Source of the DNA: an uncultured Bacilli bacterium
GTDB taxonomy: Bacteria; Bacillota_I; Bacilli_A; RF39; UBA660
DNA: 19,137 nt
Assembly: GCA_934132915.1 (NCBI GenBank)
Contig: CAKPAK010000025.1
Location: forward strand, 1 to 19,137
Direction: 5' to 3'
Shown here: piece by piece, positions 1-7,168 of the stretch
Layout of the letters: every line of letters begins with the position of its first letter
How positions within the stretch are numbered: position 1 is the first letter of the stretch
Translations under genes and position numbers: made by a program
Notes under the pieces: model-generated
The model's database searches: none
Told to the model about the DNA's origin: nothing
The model's input: the letters and a program-made list of their open reading frames with translations, nothing else

Positions 1-552
1 GAAAGAATGGCATACCAAAAAATTACTGATTTATTTATTACTACTTCAACTGATTATAATCCAAAGTCAGAAGAGGCGTACACTTTTTTTAAAATAGTTC
101 AAAATAAGTTGCATTATGCTATAAGTGGACATACTGCTGCTGAATTAATATATAAAAGAGTAAATTCAAAAAAAGAACATATGGGACTAACTAATTGGAA
201 AAATTCTCCTGATGGTTTAATATATAAATATGATGTAGTTATTGCAAAAAATTATTTAAGCGAAGAAGAAATGAATAATTTAAAAGATTTAACAAATATA
301 TTTTTAGTGTTTGCTGAGGATGAAGCAAAACAAAGACATGTTATGACAATGAAAGATTGGATAAAAGCAACTGATGATTTATTAAAATTTAGAAGAAAAG
401 CAGTATTAAATAATAGTGGTAGCATACCTCATAAAGAAGCAGTAGAGAAAGCTGAAAAAGAGTATGAAAAATTTAGGGTTATACAGGATCAAAAATATAT
501 TTCTTCAATGGATGAATTTTATCAAAAATATTTAGAAGAAACCCAAAAATAA
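1..552 (+). CDS. RhuM-family protein, 3' part (start lies outside window)
   Basis: The frame is open to the first base of the window (Glu-Arg precede the first ATG at 7), so this is the C-terminal part of a longer gene. The motifs FFKIVQNKLHYAISGHTAAE, HMGLTNWK and DVVIAKNYLSEEEMNNL match the conserved C-terminal region of the RhuM (virulence protein RhuM) family as I know it. The family is usually about 330 aa, so roughly the first 150 residues are missing. RhuM was named from a Salmonella pathogenicity island; its biochemical role is unknown, and relatives are scattered in genomic islands and near restriction or phage genes. It is followed 42 nt later by a GNAT gene on the same strand. The family call is from memory of the motifs and is fairly secure; no function can be given. 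Confidence 0.8.
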   Translation, partial: ERMAYQKITDLFITTSTDYNPKSEEAYTFFKIVQNKLHYAISGHTAAELIYKRVNSKKEHMGLTNWKNSPDGLIYKYDVVIAKNYLSEEEMNNLKDLTNIFLVFAEDEAKQRHVMTMKDWIKATDDLLKFRRKAVLNNSGSIPHKEAVEKAEKEYEKFRVIQDQKYISSMDEFYQKYLEETQK

Positions 553-594
553 TAAGTAATATACTCTATGAAATTACAAAAGGAGTTGAAATAA

Positions 595-1122
595 ATGTTA
601 AGTCCAACTTTAGAAACAGAAAGATTAATACTAAGACGTTATAAGTTAGAAGATATAGATGCTCAATACGAAATAATAACTGATAAACGGCTAGCTAAAT
701 ACATAAAATTTCCAAATATTACCAAATCAGAAGAACTAGAATGCCTTAAGGCTTGGATAAACGATGCCGATAATTCAAAGTATGAAAAATGGATGATAAC
801 TTTAAAAGATAGTGGTATTGCAATAGGAAATATTTCCGTAAATAGAATTGAGAAAAAACATAATTATTGCAATGTTGGGTATGTTATTCGTTATGACTAT
901 TGGGGCAATGGCTATGCTAGTGAAGCCTTAAAAAAAGTATCAGATTACTTGTTGGATTCCGGATATTATTTAATTGAATGTTCATGCAATGAACTGAATA
1001 CTCAATCATCAAAAGTAATGATAAAAGCAGGGTTTAAAAAGGATGGTTATATTGCTAATAGAAGATTAAATAAAAATGGATTATATTCTGGGGTTGAATA
1101 TTACAGTAAAAGTAAAATTTGA
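595..1122 (+). CDS. GNAT family N-acetyltransferase (RimJ/RimL-like)
   Basis: A 175-aa single-domain acetyltransferase that would transfer an acetyl group from acetyl-CoA to an amino group. The start LETERLILRRYKLEDID is the typical opening of the RimJ/RimL branch. The acetyl-CoA loop is seen as YWGNGYASEAL (about residues 102-112), in the place of the family's (Q/R)xxGxG/A motif, and the strand/turn NELNTQSSKVMIKAGFKKDG is the usual C-terminal half. The start is set by AAAGGAG at 578-584. The natural substrate (ribosomal protein, antibiotic or small amine) cannot be read from the sequence. It sits between an accessory-type gene and the ftsY operon and is followed by its own terminator, so it looks like an independent unit. 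Confidence 0.85.
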   Translation: MLSPTLETERLILRRYKLEDIDAQYEIITDKRLAKYIKFPNITKSEELECLKAWINDADNSKYEKWMITLKDSGIAIGNISVNRIEKKHNYCNVGYVIRYDYWGNGYASEALKKVSDYLLDSGYYLIECSCNELNTQSSKVMIKAGFKKDGYIANRRLNKNGLYSGVEYYSKSKI

Positions 1123-1174
1123 TACATCGCAAAGAAAAATTTGTAAATGATGAAATTTTAAACAAAATAATATT

Positions 1175-1210
1175 AACTGATATTAAAGGCATCAGTTCTT
1201 TTCTTTATTT
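1175..1210 (+). terminator. Rho-independent terminator after the GNAT gene
   Basis: A 7-bp stem AACTGAT (1175-1181) / ATCAGTT (1191-1197) with a 9-nt loop is followed by a T-rich run (CTTTTCTTTATTT). The stem is AT-rich and modest. It separates the GNAT unit from the ftsY promoter; nothing else is seen in the 174-nt gap. Confidence 0.6.
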
Positions 1211-1262
1211 GCATCTAAATAGAGAGTGTTTTACTTTTTAAGTATTATAACCAAATAACTTA

Positions 1263-1271
1263 TGATATAAT
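1263..1271 (+). promoter_or_regulatory. Extended -10 promoter of the ftsY operon
   Basis: TGA directly before a perfect TATAAT (1266-1271) gives an extended -10 element. No good -35 hexamer is found 16-18 nt upstream (TATTAT at 1243-1248), which is tolerable for an extended -10 site. The ftsY ribosome site lies about 15 nt downstream. Confidence 0.6.
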
Positions 1272-1296
1272 AAAGATATAGAAATGAGGGATGAGA

Positions 1297-2265
1297 ATGG
1301 GACTATTCGATAAATTAAAACAAACATTTACAAAAACTAAAACAGAATCTGTAGAAAAATACGATAAAGGACTAGAAAAAACAAGAAAAGAATTTGTATC
1401 AAAACTATCCAACTTAAGCAAAAAGTATAAAAACATTGATGAGAATTATTTCGAGGAACTAGAAGACATCTTAATCATGGCCGACATTGGAGTAGATACC
1501 GTGATGAAATTCGTTGACCTACTAAGAAAAAGAGTAAAGTCAGAGAAAATTGAAGATACATCTACCCTAAAAGATATTATCATTGATGAATTATTTATTA
1601 TGTACGTTGGCAATAATATTATTGATAGTAAAATTCATTATGCCACCAATTCTCCAACCGTTATCCTTTTTGTTGGTGTAAATGGAGTAGGAAAAACAAC
1701 GACTATTGGAAAATTAGCTCACCAGTTAAAAAATGAAGGAAAGAAGGTAATGTTAGTCGCCGGGGATACCTTTAGAGCAGGAGCCATTGAACAACTAGAA
1801 GAATGGGGCAAAAGAGTAGGTGCTGAAGTCATTAAAAATACTTCTAAAGATCCTTCTAGTGTAATGTATGATGGCCTAGAAAAAGCCGTAAATGAAAATT
1901 ATGATGTTGTCTTAATCGACACTGCTGGACGTTTACAAAATAAAGAAAACTTAATGCGTGAATTAGAAAAAGTCAATCGTGTAATTCAAAAAATTATTCC
2001 TACCGCTCCCCATGAAACACTACTAGTAATTGATGCTACCACTGGCCAAAACGGAATCAGCCAAGCCAAAAGTTTTAAGGAAATTACCAACATTACTGGC
2101 GTTGTCTTAACGAAATTAGACGGAACCGCAAAAGGAGGAATCGTCTTAGCCATCAAAGAATCAGTAAATATCCCTGTAAAATATGTAGGCCTTGGTGAAG
2201 GCGAAGATGACCTCCAAAAATTTGATATTGAAAAATATATTTATGGACTTTTCAAAGACTTATAG
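1297..2265 (+). CDS. ftsY: Signal recognition particle receptor FtsY
   Basis: The SRP receptor GTPase, which docks Ffh-ribosome complexes at the membrane for co-translational insertion. With the start at 1297 (MGLFDKLKQ) it has 322 aa. ATG 1291 is rejected because GAGGG (1285-1289) sits 7 nt from 1297 but only 1 nt from 1291. A basic N-terminal helix and helical N domain cover about residues 1-115. The NG GTPase domain shows G1 GVNGVGKTT (127-135), the insertion-box motif DTFRAGA (157-163), DTAGR (208-212), TKLDGTAKGG (272-281) and the closing GLGEGEDDLQKF. The long acidic A domain of enterobacterial FtsY is absent, as in other Firmicutes. It is the first gene of an operon and is followed 8 nt later by ylxM. 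Confidence 0.97.
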   Translation: MGLFDKLKQTFTKTKTESVEKYDKGLEKTRKEFVSKLSNLSKKYKNIDENYFEELEDILIMADIGVDTVMKFVDLLRKRVKSEKIEDTSTLKDIIIDELFIMYVGNNIIDSKIHYATNSPTVILFVGVNGVGKTTTIGKLAHQLKNEGKKVMLVAGDTFRAGAIEQLEEWGKRVGAEVIKNTSKDPSSVMYDGLEKAVNENYDVVLIDTAGRLQNKENLMRELEKVNRVIQKIIPTAPHETLLVIDATTGQNGISQAKSFKEITNITGVVLTKLDGTAKGGIVLAIKESVNIPVKYVGLGEGEDDLQKFDIEKYIYGLFKDL

Positions 2266-2273
2266 GAGATATT

Positions 2274-2588
2274 ATGGAAAAAAGAGATTATTTAATCATT
2301 CTGTATGATTTATATGGAGAATTATTAAACGATAAACAAAAAAAATACTTCGAAGACTATTACTTTCAAAATCTATCTTTAGGAGAAATAAGCGAAAATC
2401 TAGGAACAAGTAGAAATGCCATTCATAAAGTTTTACAAGGTGTCGAAGAAAAACTTTTCTTTTATGAAGAAAAATTAAAATTATATCAAAAAAGTAAAAT
2501 AATTTATGCTATAATAGATAACGAAAAAGATAAGAAGATAAAAAGAATACTAAAGGAGGAAATCTTAGAAGATGAAATATATAAATGA
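2274..2588 (+). CDS. ylxM: UPF0122 / YlxM-like HTH protein
   Basis: A 104-aa protein of the YlxM (UPF0122) family. The segment LNDKQKKYFEDYYFQNLSLGEISENLGTSRNAIHKVL is a sigma-region-4-like helix-turn-helix (about residues 18-55), typical of the family. YlxM is normally encoded between ftsY and ffh and is thought to act with the signal recognition particle; its exact role is not established. Here ftsY lies directly upstream (TAGGAGATATTATG joins the genes), but ffh is not downstream and is replaced by a small membrane protein whose start overlaps the last 17 nt of ylxM. Confidence 0.88.
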   Translation: MEKRDYLIILYDLYGELLNDKQKKYFEDYYFQNLSLGEISENLGTSRNAIHKVLQGVEEKLFFYEEKLKLYQKSKIIYAIIDNEKDKKIKRILKEEILEDEIYK

Positions 2589-2766
2589 AAGTGACTTACC
2601 AGTAGAAATAAAGAATAACGAATTACCAAAAGATGATACCAAAAAATACAAAATGTTTTATGATGAAAAAGTACGCACCAACGGTGGTTTTGTTGACGCT
2701 ATTTTTCTAGGTGCCATAATTGTCGTTTCCTTTATGTGGGGAATGTTAGCCGTTATTTTAAAGTAG
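2572..2766 (+). CDS. Small single-pass membrane protein, unknown function
   Basis: A 64-aa protein with a charged N-terminal 40 residues and one C-terminal transmembrane helix (about 42-62, FVDAIFLGAIIVVSFMWGML). AAGGAGG at 2554-2560 precedes the ATG, which lies inside the end of ylxM (17-nt overlap), so translation is probably coupled. The Clp-like ATPase begins 10 nt after its stop, which suggests the two act together, perhaps with this protein as a membrane anchor; that is inference from spacing only. I recognise no family. Confidence 0.7.
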   Translation: MKYINESDLPVEIKNNELPKDDTKKYKMFYDEKVRTNGGFVDAIFLGAIIVVSFMWGMLAVILK

Positions 2767-2776
2767 GAGGATCATT

Positions 2777-3691
2777 ATGATAGAAGACAATCAAAGTATT
2801 TTAGCCAGATATGCAGATGAAATGACTAGTGCCAAATATATTACAGACCCAGCCATTGCTCGTGATGAAGAAATTAAAAATTTAATTTTAGTTTTACTAA
2901 CTCCTGAAAAATCAGCCATTTTAGTAGGTAAACCAGGGATAGGAAAAACCGCTATTGTCGAAGGACTTGCTTATCGAATTCAACAAAGAATGGTTCCAAA
3001 TGTTTTACTTGGTTTTCGAATTTTTCGGGTAAATACAACAGCTCTACTAGGACAAGATGGCGATGAAAACAGAGTTCTAAAATTAGTGCAAGAACTAAAA
3101 AATATGGATCGTGTTATTCTTTTTATCGATGAAATTCATACCCTAATTGGTGATGGAAGATTAGACCTTGCTAATATGTTTAAAGAAGGATTAAGTCGTG
3201 GTACCATAAAAATAATAGGAGCAACTACAACCTATGAATATGAACATTTCATTTTAAGAGATAAAGCTTTCATGCGAAGATTCGATAAAGTAGATGTCAG
3301 TGAACCAACCGAAGAACAGTGTGTTCAAATCTTACTAAGAACTTTACCAAAAATAGAATATCAAACAGGAGTAAAGTTAGCCTATACCGATTTCCAAAAA
3401 GAAAATATCATGAAATTTATTGTCAACTTGACCAGTGAATACAAAAGAGTATATGAAATCTCTTCAAGGTATCCAGATATCGCCTTAGTCTTATTAAGAC
3501 AAGCATTTTCAAATGCAATATATGAAAATAGAAATACGGTTGGTTTTAAAAATATTTATGACGCGATAAGATTCACCAAAGCGGTATATCCCGATGTCAT
3601 CAAAAAAGAACTCGTTAAATTTAAAGAAGAATTTAAAGAAGAATTAAAAGAGGAAGGAGTCGTTGTTACTCCCGAAAACTATTTAGCATGA
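2777..3691 (+). CDS. Single-domain Clp-like AAA+ ATPase
   Basis: A 304-aa protein resembling the first ATPase module (D1) of ClpA/ClpC/ClpB. Seen: ITDPAIARDEEIKNLI (Clp D1 entry), Walker A GKPGIGKT (51-58) followed by AIVEGLA, Walker B ILFIDEIHTL (114-123), sensor-1 region IIGATTTYEYE (146-156) and arginine finger in RDKAFMRRFD (161-170), then the C-terminal lid with sensor-2-like RYPDIALVLLRQA. Full Clp unfoldases exceed 700 aa with an N domain and D2; both are absent. The canonical GTKYRGEFEER pore loop is replaced by LLGQDGDENRV, so substrate threading in the usual way is doubtful. The end is a charged KEEFKEELKEE helix. GGAGG sits just before the ATG. Its role may be a regulator or remodeller working with the small membrane protein upstream; this is not shown. 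Confidence 0.82.
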   Translation: MIEDNQSILARYADEMTSAKYITDPAIARDEEIKNLILVLLTPEKSAILVGKPGIGKTAIVEGLAYRIQQRMVPNVLLGFRIFRVNTTALLGQDGDENRVLKLVQELKNMDRVILFIDEIHTLIGDGRLDLANMFKEGLSRGTIKIIGATTTYEYEHFILRDKAFMRRFDKVDVSEPTEEQCVQILLRTLPKIEYQTGVKLAYTDFQKENIMKFIVNLTSEYKRVYEISSRYPDIALVLLRQAFSNAIYENRNTVGFKNIYDAIRFTKAVYPDVIKKELVKFKEEFKEELKEEGVVVTPENYLA

Positions 3692-3739
3692 TGGCATCTC
3701 TGATAGAAAGACAAGTTGATTAGAAGTAAAGGAGCAAAA

Positions 3740-4300
3740 ATGGAAAAAATAAATGATAACAATGTTGAATTTATCAAGTATTTGTTAAAAGGGCATCCCG
3801 AAACCATTCTAGATAATGAAGAGTCTCAAGAAATTTATAATAATATCCAAGCAAATCAAATCAATAATGTATCCATTCCCCAAAAAGATAGAAAAACAGA
3901 ACGGATTAGCAGGCAAAAATTCGTCTCAGCCCTAACGGGATTAATACCATTAGGAGAAATTGCTGTTTCTCAGTTAATTGGCGCCAAAAATTTAGAAGAA
4001 ACGATTTCTCCTTATTACAATGATATATTTTATGTAGATGCTTTAAATGGTCAAATAATAAATGCCATAACGCACCAACCTATTCATGATGAAAAAAGTT
4101 TTTTCATTCACCTTTGCGAAGAAATTACAAAACAAGGATACACCATTAACGAAATTGCTGCTTCCCTAGACTATGGCAAAGGAATTTGTGGTGCTAAAAT
4201 TCCAAATTCTACCATTTTAGGAAGAATCAATGCAAAAACGAAAGCCTTTGAAGCAACAATTACCAACCAAGAAATCCAAAAGAAAGGGGCGCAAAAATAA
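3740..4300 (+). CDS. Conserved-looking hypothetical protein, 186 aa
   Basis: No family recognised. Start at ATG 3740, with AAAGGAG 9 nt upstream; an in-frame TTG at 3716 is less likely because the ribosome site lies between the two. The protein is soluble, with no signal peptide. It has a basic stretch KDRKTERISRQKF around residues 50-62, a moderately hydrophobic central part (ALTGLIPLGEIAVSQLIGA), a segment FYVDALNGQIINAITHQPI, and a basic tail. It is the fifth gene of the ftsY operon, 48 nt after the Clp-like ATPase, and its stop is 1 nt from the next gene's ATG. The gap before it has no evident promoter. Confidence 0.65.
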   Translation: MEKINDNNVEFIKYLLKGHPETILDNEESQEIYNNIQANQINNVSIPQKDRKTERISRQKFVSALTGLIPLGEIAVSQLIGAKNLEETISPYYNDIFYVDALNGQIINAITHQPIHDEKSFFIHLCEEITKQGYTINEIAASLDYGKGICGAKIPNSTILGRINAKTKAFEATITNQEIQKKGAQK

Positions 4301-4301
4301 T

Positions 4302-4562
4302 ATGCAAGACATTCAAGTAAAAACCATAAACATCGAAGGAAAAACTTATTTTTTATTAGATACTATCCCCAATAACCAAAATACCTATCATTTTTTTGCG
4401 GAATTAACGGATCCCAATCATCTTCAAGTTTTAAAAGACAAACACGAAAAAGAAGAGCCTGCTTATGTTTCACTTGATACAGAAAGTGAATTTGCTTACG
4501 CCTTAAGTTTATTTTATGATAAATATCACCAAAAAGACAAAACAAGTCCAATATTAAACTAG
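4302..4562 (+). CDS. Small acidic hypothetical protein, 86 aa
   Basis: Start at ATG 4302 (MQDIQVKTINIEGKTYFLL); GAAAGGGG at 4282-4289 is the ribosome site, 12 nt away. A longer in-frame start at 4230 would sit inside the upstream gene and lacks a ribosome site. The pattern of a short beta-rich protein (VKTINIEGKTYFLLDTI, TYHFFAEL, EEPAYVSLDTESEFAYALSLF) loosely recalls the DUF1292 group of small Firmicutes proteins, but I would not assign it. It is the last gene of the ftsY operon; its TAG stop overlaps the opposite gene's stop (CTAG at 4559-4562) inside the shared terminator. Confidence 0.65.
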   Translation: MQDIQVKTINIEGKTYFLLDTIPNNQNTYHFFAELTDPNHLQVLKDKHEKEEPAYVSLDTESEFAYALSLFYDKYHQKDKTSPILN

Positions 4563-4573
4563 ACTTGTTTTTT
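4539..4573. terminator. Bidirectional terminator between the ftsY operon and the XRE gene
   Basis: A 10-bp stem AAAACAAGTC (4539-4548) / GACTTGTTTT (4562-4571) with a 13-nt loop and T-rich flanks on both strands. It overlaps the stop codons of both converging genes, so it would end transcripts from either side. Confidence 0.85.
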
Positions 4574-6271
4574 TATGTCTTGTACCAACGGGCGAAAATT
4601 CAAGATCGCATCCCGTAATTTTGGATGCTGAATAACAAAATGAATAACAGGATTTTCTGCTTTAGATAGAACAACGTAAGAGTCTTCTAGACTAGAAATA
4701 GAAATATTTTTGAATGTTTGTCCCCGCAAAAATTCTACTCGATAATTTTTTTCTTGTTTTGCAAAATTTAAAGTGCTTTGCAAATGCTCGTTGTATTCTT
4801 CCCACGTATAATAAATCTTTTTTGAATAAAACATAAATTCCAAAGCAAGAAAAGGTCTACCTTTAGAGAAAGATTGGGAAGAGAATAATTCTATCTGATC
4901 ACAAATCACATTCTTCATTAAGATTTTTTGATTTCTTTCTTTTTCTTGTTGAACTTTTTCCACAATTTTTTGAATGGTAGTTGTGTCCAGTCCATTTCTT
5001 TTTAAAATTTTAAGGATGAGTTCTTGCGGTATTGTAAAAATAGGAAGAGAATTTAATGTTCTTAATCGTTTTCCTTGCCGCGTTTCCTCTTGAAGTAAAA
5101 AAATTTGATATTGCTTTTCTTGTTCTTGAGTATAAATATTCATTAGTGGTTTTGCTTTTTTTAATAAAAGTTGGCTCTTCTCTTGATAATATTCCACTTC
5201 TTTTCGATTCGTTGCCAAAAAGTACTTACCTCTTTTATGATAACCCCGAATTGATTCTCCTACTAAAGCAACAGTCCCGGAGGTATAATTTAAATGTTGA
5301 TAAGTTGAATCTTGCGAACTAGGCAAGTAATAAGGAGTAATTTGTCCCGTCATATAAATTGGAATCCAACTTTCTAAACCTAACATCATTTCATTAAAAG
5401 GACGATTAATTTGATGAATGATATTTAAATGCAATCCTTTCTTTAAAGAAGCCGCAACCGCAAACATCCATTTTTTGGCAAAATCATTATCTAAAGCCAT
5501 ATCTTCCATATCCATATCACTACACATAAAAATATCCTCTTTTGACTTGGAAAGAACCGTTGCTTTAAAAAAATCCAACTCCCCATTTTTCATTTCTTCT
5601 AAGCCATAATAGTTTTTTTCTTTGGGACGATAAAAGGGGATTGTAGGTACTTTTAGTGTATCGAAATGAATAACACGAATATAATTTTCAAGATCAAATT
5701 CATCCAATTTTTTTAAAAATAACGCAATTGAATTTTCTTGATCCCGATGATCCGTTCTTAACCATTTTTCTAATTGTTCTACTCCAATCTCTTCAGGCAG
5801 ACAATTCATTAAAATAGATAATTCTTTTTTTAAATCATTTGTTTCATCTTTTTTTAAAATAAATAAAGCAACCAAATGAATAAATTCTGTCTTATTAGAA
5901 GGAATTCTTTCTCCCTTACGAATTTTAGACAAATAGGAAGCATCAAAATTTAAATATTTAGCCATTTCTCCTGCATGAATTTTTAAAGAATGAATCAAAC
6001 AATTCAAATTTTCTTGAACCATTTGAAAATCAACTTCATTTTTATTGAGCGTTTCTAAAAAATCTTGTATAATTTCCTCTTTTGTATATTTCTCTAAAGA
6101 TAATTGAGAAAGACCATAACCAAGTTTTTTTAAATTTTCCAAGCTCGGAAGTCGATTGCCTTTTCGATAACGACTAATAATCGATTCCGATAAACGAGAC
6201 GCTTGAGCAAGTTCCTTTGAACTACAATGAACAAGATCAATATAATGATTTAATTTTTCTGAAAATTTCAT
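4559..6271 (-). CDS. Double-HTH XRE-type regulator with large C-terminal domain
   Basis: A 570-aa protein with two helix-turn-helix units near the N-terminus: residues about 4-57 (SSKELAQASRLSESIISRYRKGNRLPS) and about 92-130 (IHAGEMAKYLNFDASYLSKIRKGERIPS). Both have the XRE/Cro pattern ending in Y-x-K/R-x-G-x-R-x-P-S. The remaining roughly 430 residues form a domain I remember from similar Firmicutes regulators (EMMLGLESWIPIYMTGQITPYYL, SGTVALVGESIRGYHKRGKY), but without a known ligand or activity. No transmembrane segment is seen. It is transcribed away from the zinc-ribbon/PrsW genes, with a shared 152-nt upstream region, so it may control them as well as itself. A coiled-coil-prone lysine/glutamate stretch lies near residues 430-450. 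Confidence 0.8.
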   Translation of the reverse strand: MKFSEKLNHYIDLVHCSSKELAQASRLSESIISRYRKGNRLPSLENLKKLGYGLSQLSLEKYTKEEIIQDFLETLNKNEVDFQMVQENLNCLIHSLKIHAGEMAKYLNFDASYLSKIRKGERIPSNKTEFIHLVALFILKKDETNDLKKELSILMNCLPEEIGVEQLEKWLRTDHRDQENSIALFLKKLDEFDLENYIRVIHFDTLKVPTIPFYRPKEKNYYGLEEMKNGELDFFKATVLSKSKEDIFMCSDMDMEDMALDNDFAKKWMFAVAASLKKGLHLNIIHQINRPFNEMMLGLESWIPIYMTGQITPYYLPSSQDSTYQHLNYTSGTVALVGESIRGYHKRGKYFLATNRKEVEYYQEKSQLLLKKAKPLMNIYTQEQEKQYQIFLLQEETRQGKRLRTLNSLPIFTIPQELILKILKRNGLDTTTIQKIVEKVQQEKERNQKILMKNVICDQIELFSSQSFSKGRPFLALEFMFYSKKIYYTWEEYNEHLQSTLNFAKQEKNYRVEFLRGQTFKNISISSLEDSYVVLSKAENPVIHFVIQHPKLRDAILNFRPLVQDIKKQV

Positions 6272-6299
6272 TTCCCACCAACTCCATTTTTTTTAGTAT

Positions 6300-6328
6300 A
6301 TCATACCAAAAAACAAGTAAAAATTCAA
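6300..6328 (-). promoter_or_regulatory. Promoter of the double-HTH regulator
   Basis: On the minus strand TTGAAT (6328-6323), a 17-nt spacer ending in TGG, and TATGAT (6305-6300) make a good sigma-A promoter with an extended -10. The start codon lies 29 nt downstream. Confidence 0.7.
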
Positions 6329-6347
6329 TTGACGAACTGTCATTGAC
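6328..6347. promoter_or_regulatory. Candidate operator in the divergent intergenic region
   Basis: ATTGAC occurs twice, 14 nt apart (6328-6333 and 6342-6347), and between and overlapping them is an inverted repeat TGAC-N5-GTCA (6330-6342). The cluster abuts the -35 of the leftward regulator gene and lies upstream of the zinc-ribbon operon, where a dimeric or double-HTH protein could control both. This is position-based inference; such short repeats can occur by chance. Confidence 0.3.
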
Positions 6348-6381
6348 TATTTTGGAAATAACATTTTAAATCCAATTTTTC

Positions 6382-6392
6382 TATACTATACT
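6382..6392 (+). promoter_or_regulatory. Possible -10 region of the zinc-ribbon operon
   Basis: Two overlapping TATACT hexamers (6382-6387 and 6387-6392) lie about 32-42 nt before the ATG at 6424. No convincing -35 is correctly spaced; a TTGACT at 6343-6348 is too far away for either. A weak or activator-dependent promoter would fit. Confidence 0.35.
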
Positions 6393-6423
6393 TAAGATAA
6401 GAAAAGTAAAAGGAAGTGATATT

Positions 6424-7167
6424 ATGGCATTGATAAAATGCCCAGAATGTGATCATAAAATCAGTGATCAAGCAGAAATTTGCCCGCATTGTGGCTACGA
6501 ACGAAAAGGAAAAGAATCATCATCTACAAATAAAAATGTTAAAAATAGAGAAAAGAATAATAAGTATTTTTTATTACTGATTGTAATTGTTGTCGCTTTT
6601 ATTCTGTATCCTAAACAAAAAACAAAAGACCAAACGACCGAAAATCCGAACAACCAACAGCAATCAACTCCTACCGATCAAAATAGGGTTGAAAATAATC
6701 AAAATAAAACCCAAACAGGGGATTATCATTACGTTAGCAAAGAATTAGGCATTTCTTTTGATTATCCTAGTGGATACCAAGTTGCTGTAGGTAACGATGG
6801 CTTTATTTATATTGCCAAAAGAATAGACAAAGATGACGCTATCATTCCTTACGTTATTCTAGGAAAATATCAAAATTTCAACAATAGTGTACAATTCTTA
6901 AATAAATTTACTGATTATATGAGAGGAAAGCACAATGACTTACAAATTACAATTGACTTAGTATCTGGCGTCATAGGCGACAAAACAACTTATGGTCTTG
7001 CTTATAATTATTATGTTGATAACCATCTTGTTGTAGACAATCGCTATGCCGTCGTAATAAATAACAAAGTTTATATGATAGGAAGTAAAGAAGAAAATAT
7101 AAATACAACAGAAATCAATAATGTCGTAGAACAAGTAATTCGTTCACTAGCAGAAGGGAGTAATTAA
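6424..7167 (+). CDS. Zinc-ribbon single-pass membrane protein
   Basis: A 247-aa protein in three parts. First, an N-terminal zinc ribbon with Cys6, Cys9, Cys20 and Cys23 (CPEC...CPHCGY). Second, one transmembrane helix at about 48-63 after a polar linker. Third, an outside part that begins with a Gln/Asn/Thr-rich linker (about 65-100) and ends in a folded domain starting YHYVSKELGISFDYPSGYQV. The opening of that domain resembles the PsbP/DUF1795-like lipoprotein domains of Firmicutes, a weak impression only. With one helix and a cytosolic zinc ribbon, the C-terminal domain would face outward. AAAGGAAG precedes the ATG. It is followed 1 nt later by a second zinc-ribbon gene with a protease domain, so the two probably work together. 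Confidence 0.75.
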   Translation: MALIKCPECDHKISDQAEICPHCGYERKGKESSSTNKNVKNREKNNKYFLLLIVIVVAFILYPKQKTKDQTTENPNNQQQSTPTDQNRVENNQNKTQTGDYHYVSKELGISFDYPSGYQVAVGNDGFIYIAKRIDKDDAIIPYVILGKYQNFNNSVQFLNKFTDYMRGKHNDLQITIDLVSGVIGDKTTYGLAYNYYVDNHLVVDNRYAVVINNKVYMIGSKEENINTTEINNVVEQVIRSLAEGSN

Positions 7168-7168
7168 T

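Noticed and set aside
7..552. ATG at 7 as the true start of the first gene
   Set aside because: The frame is open upstream to the window edge, no ribosome site is visible in the six bases available, and RhuM proteins have a further N-terminal domain.
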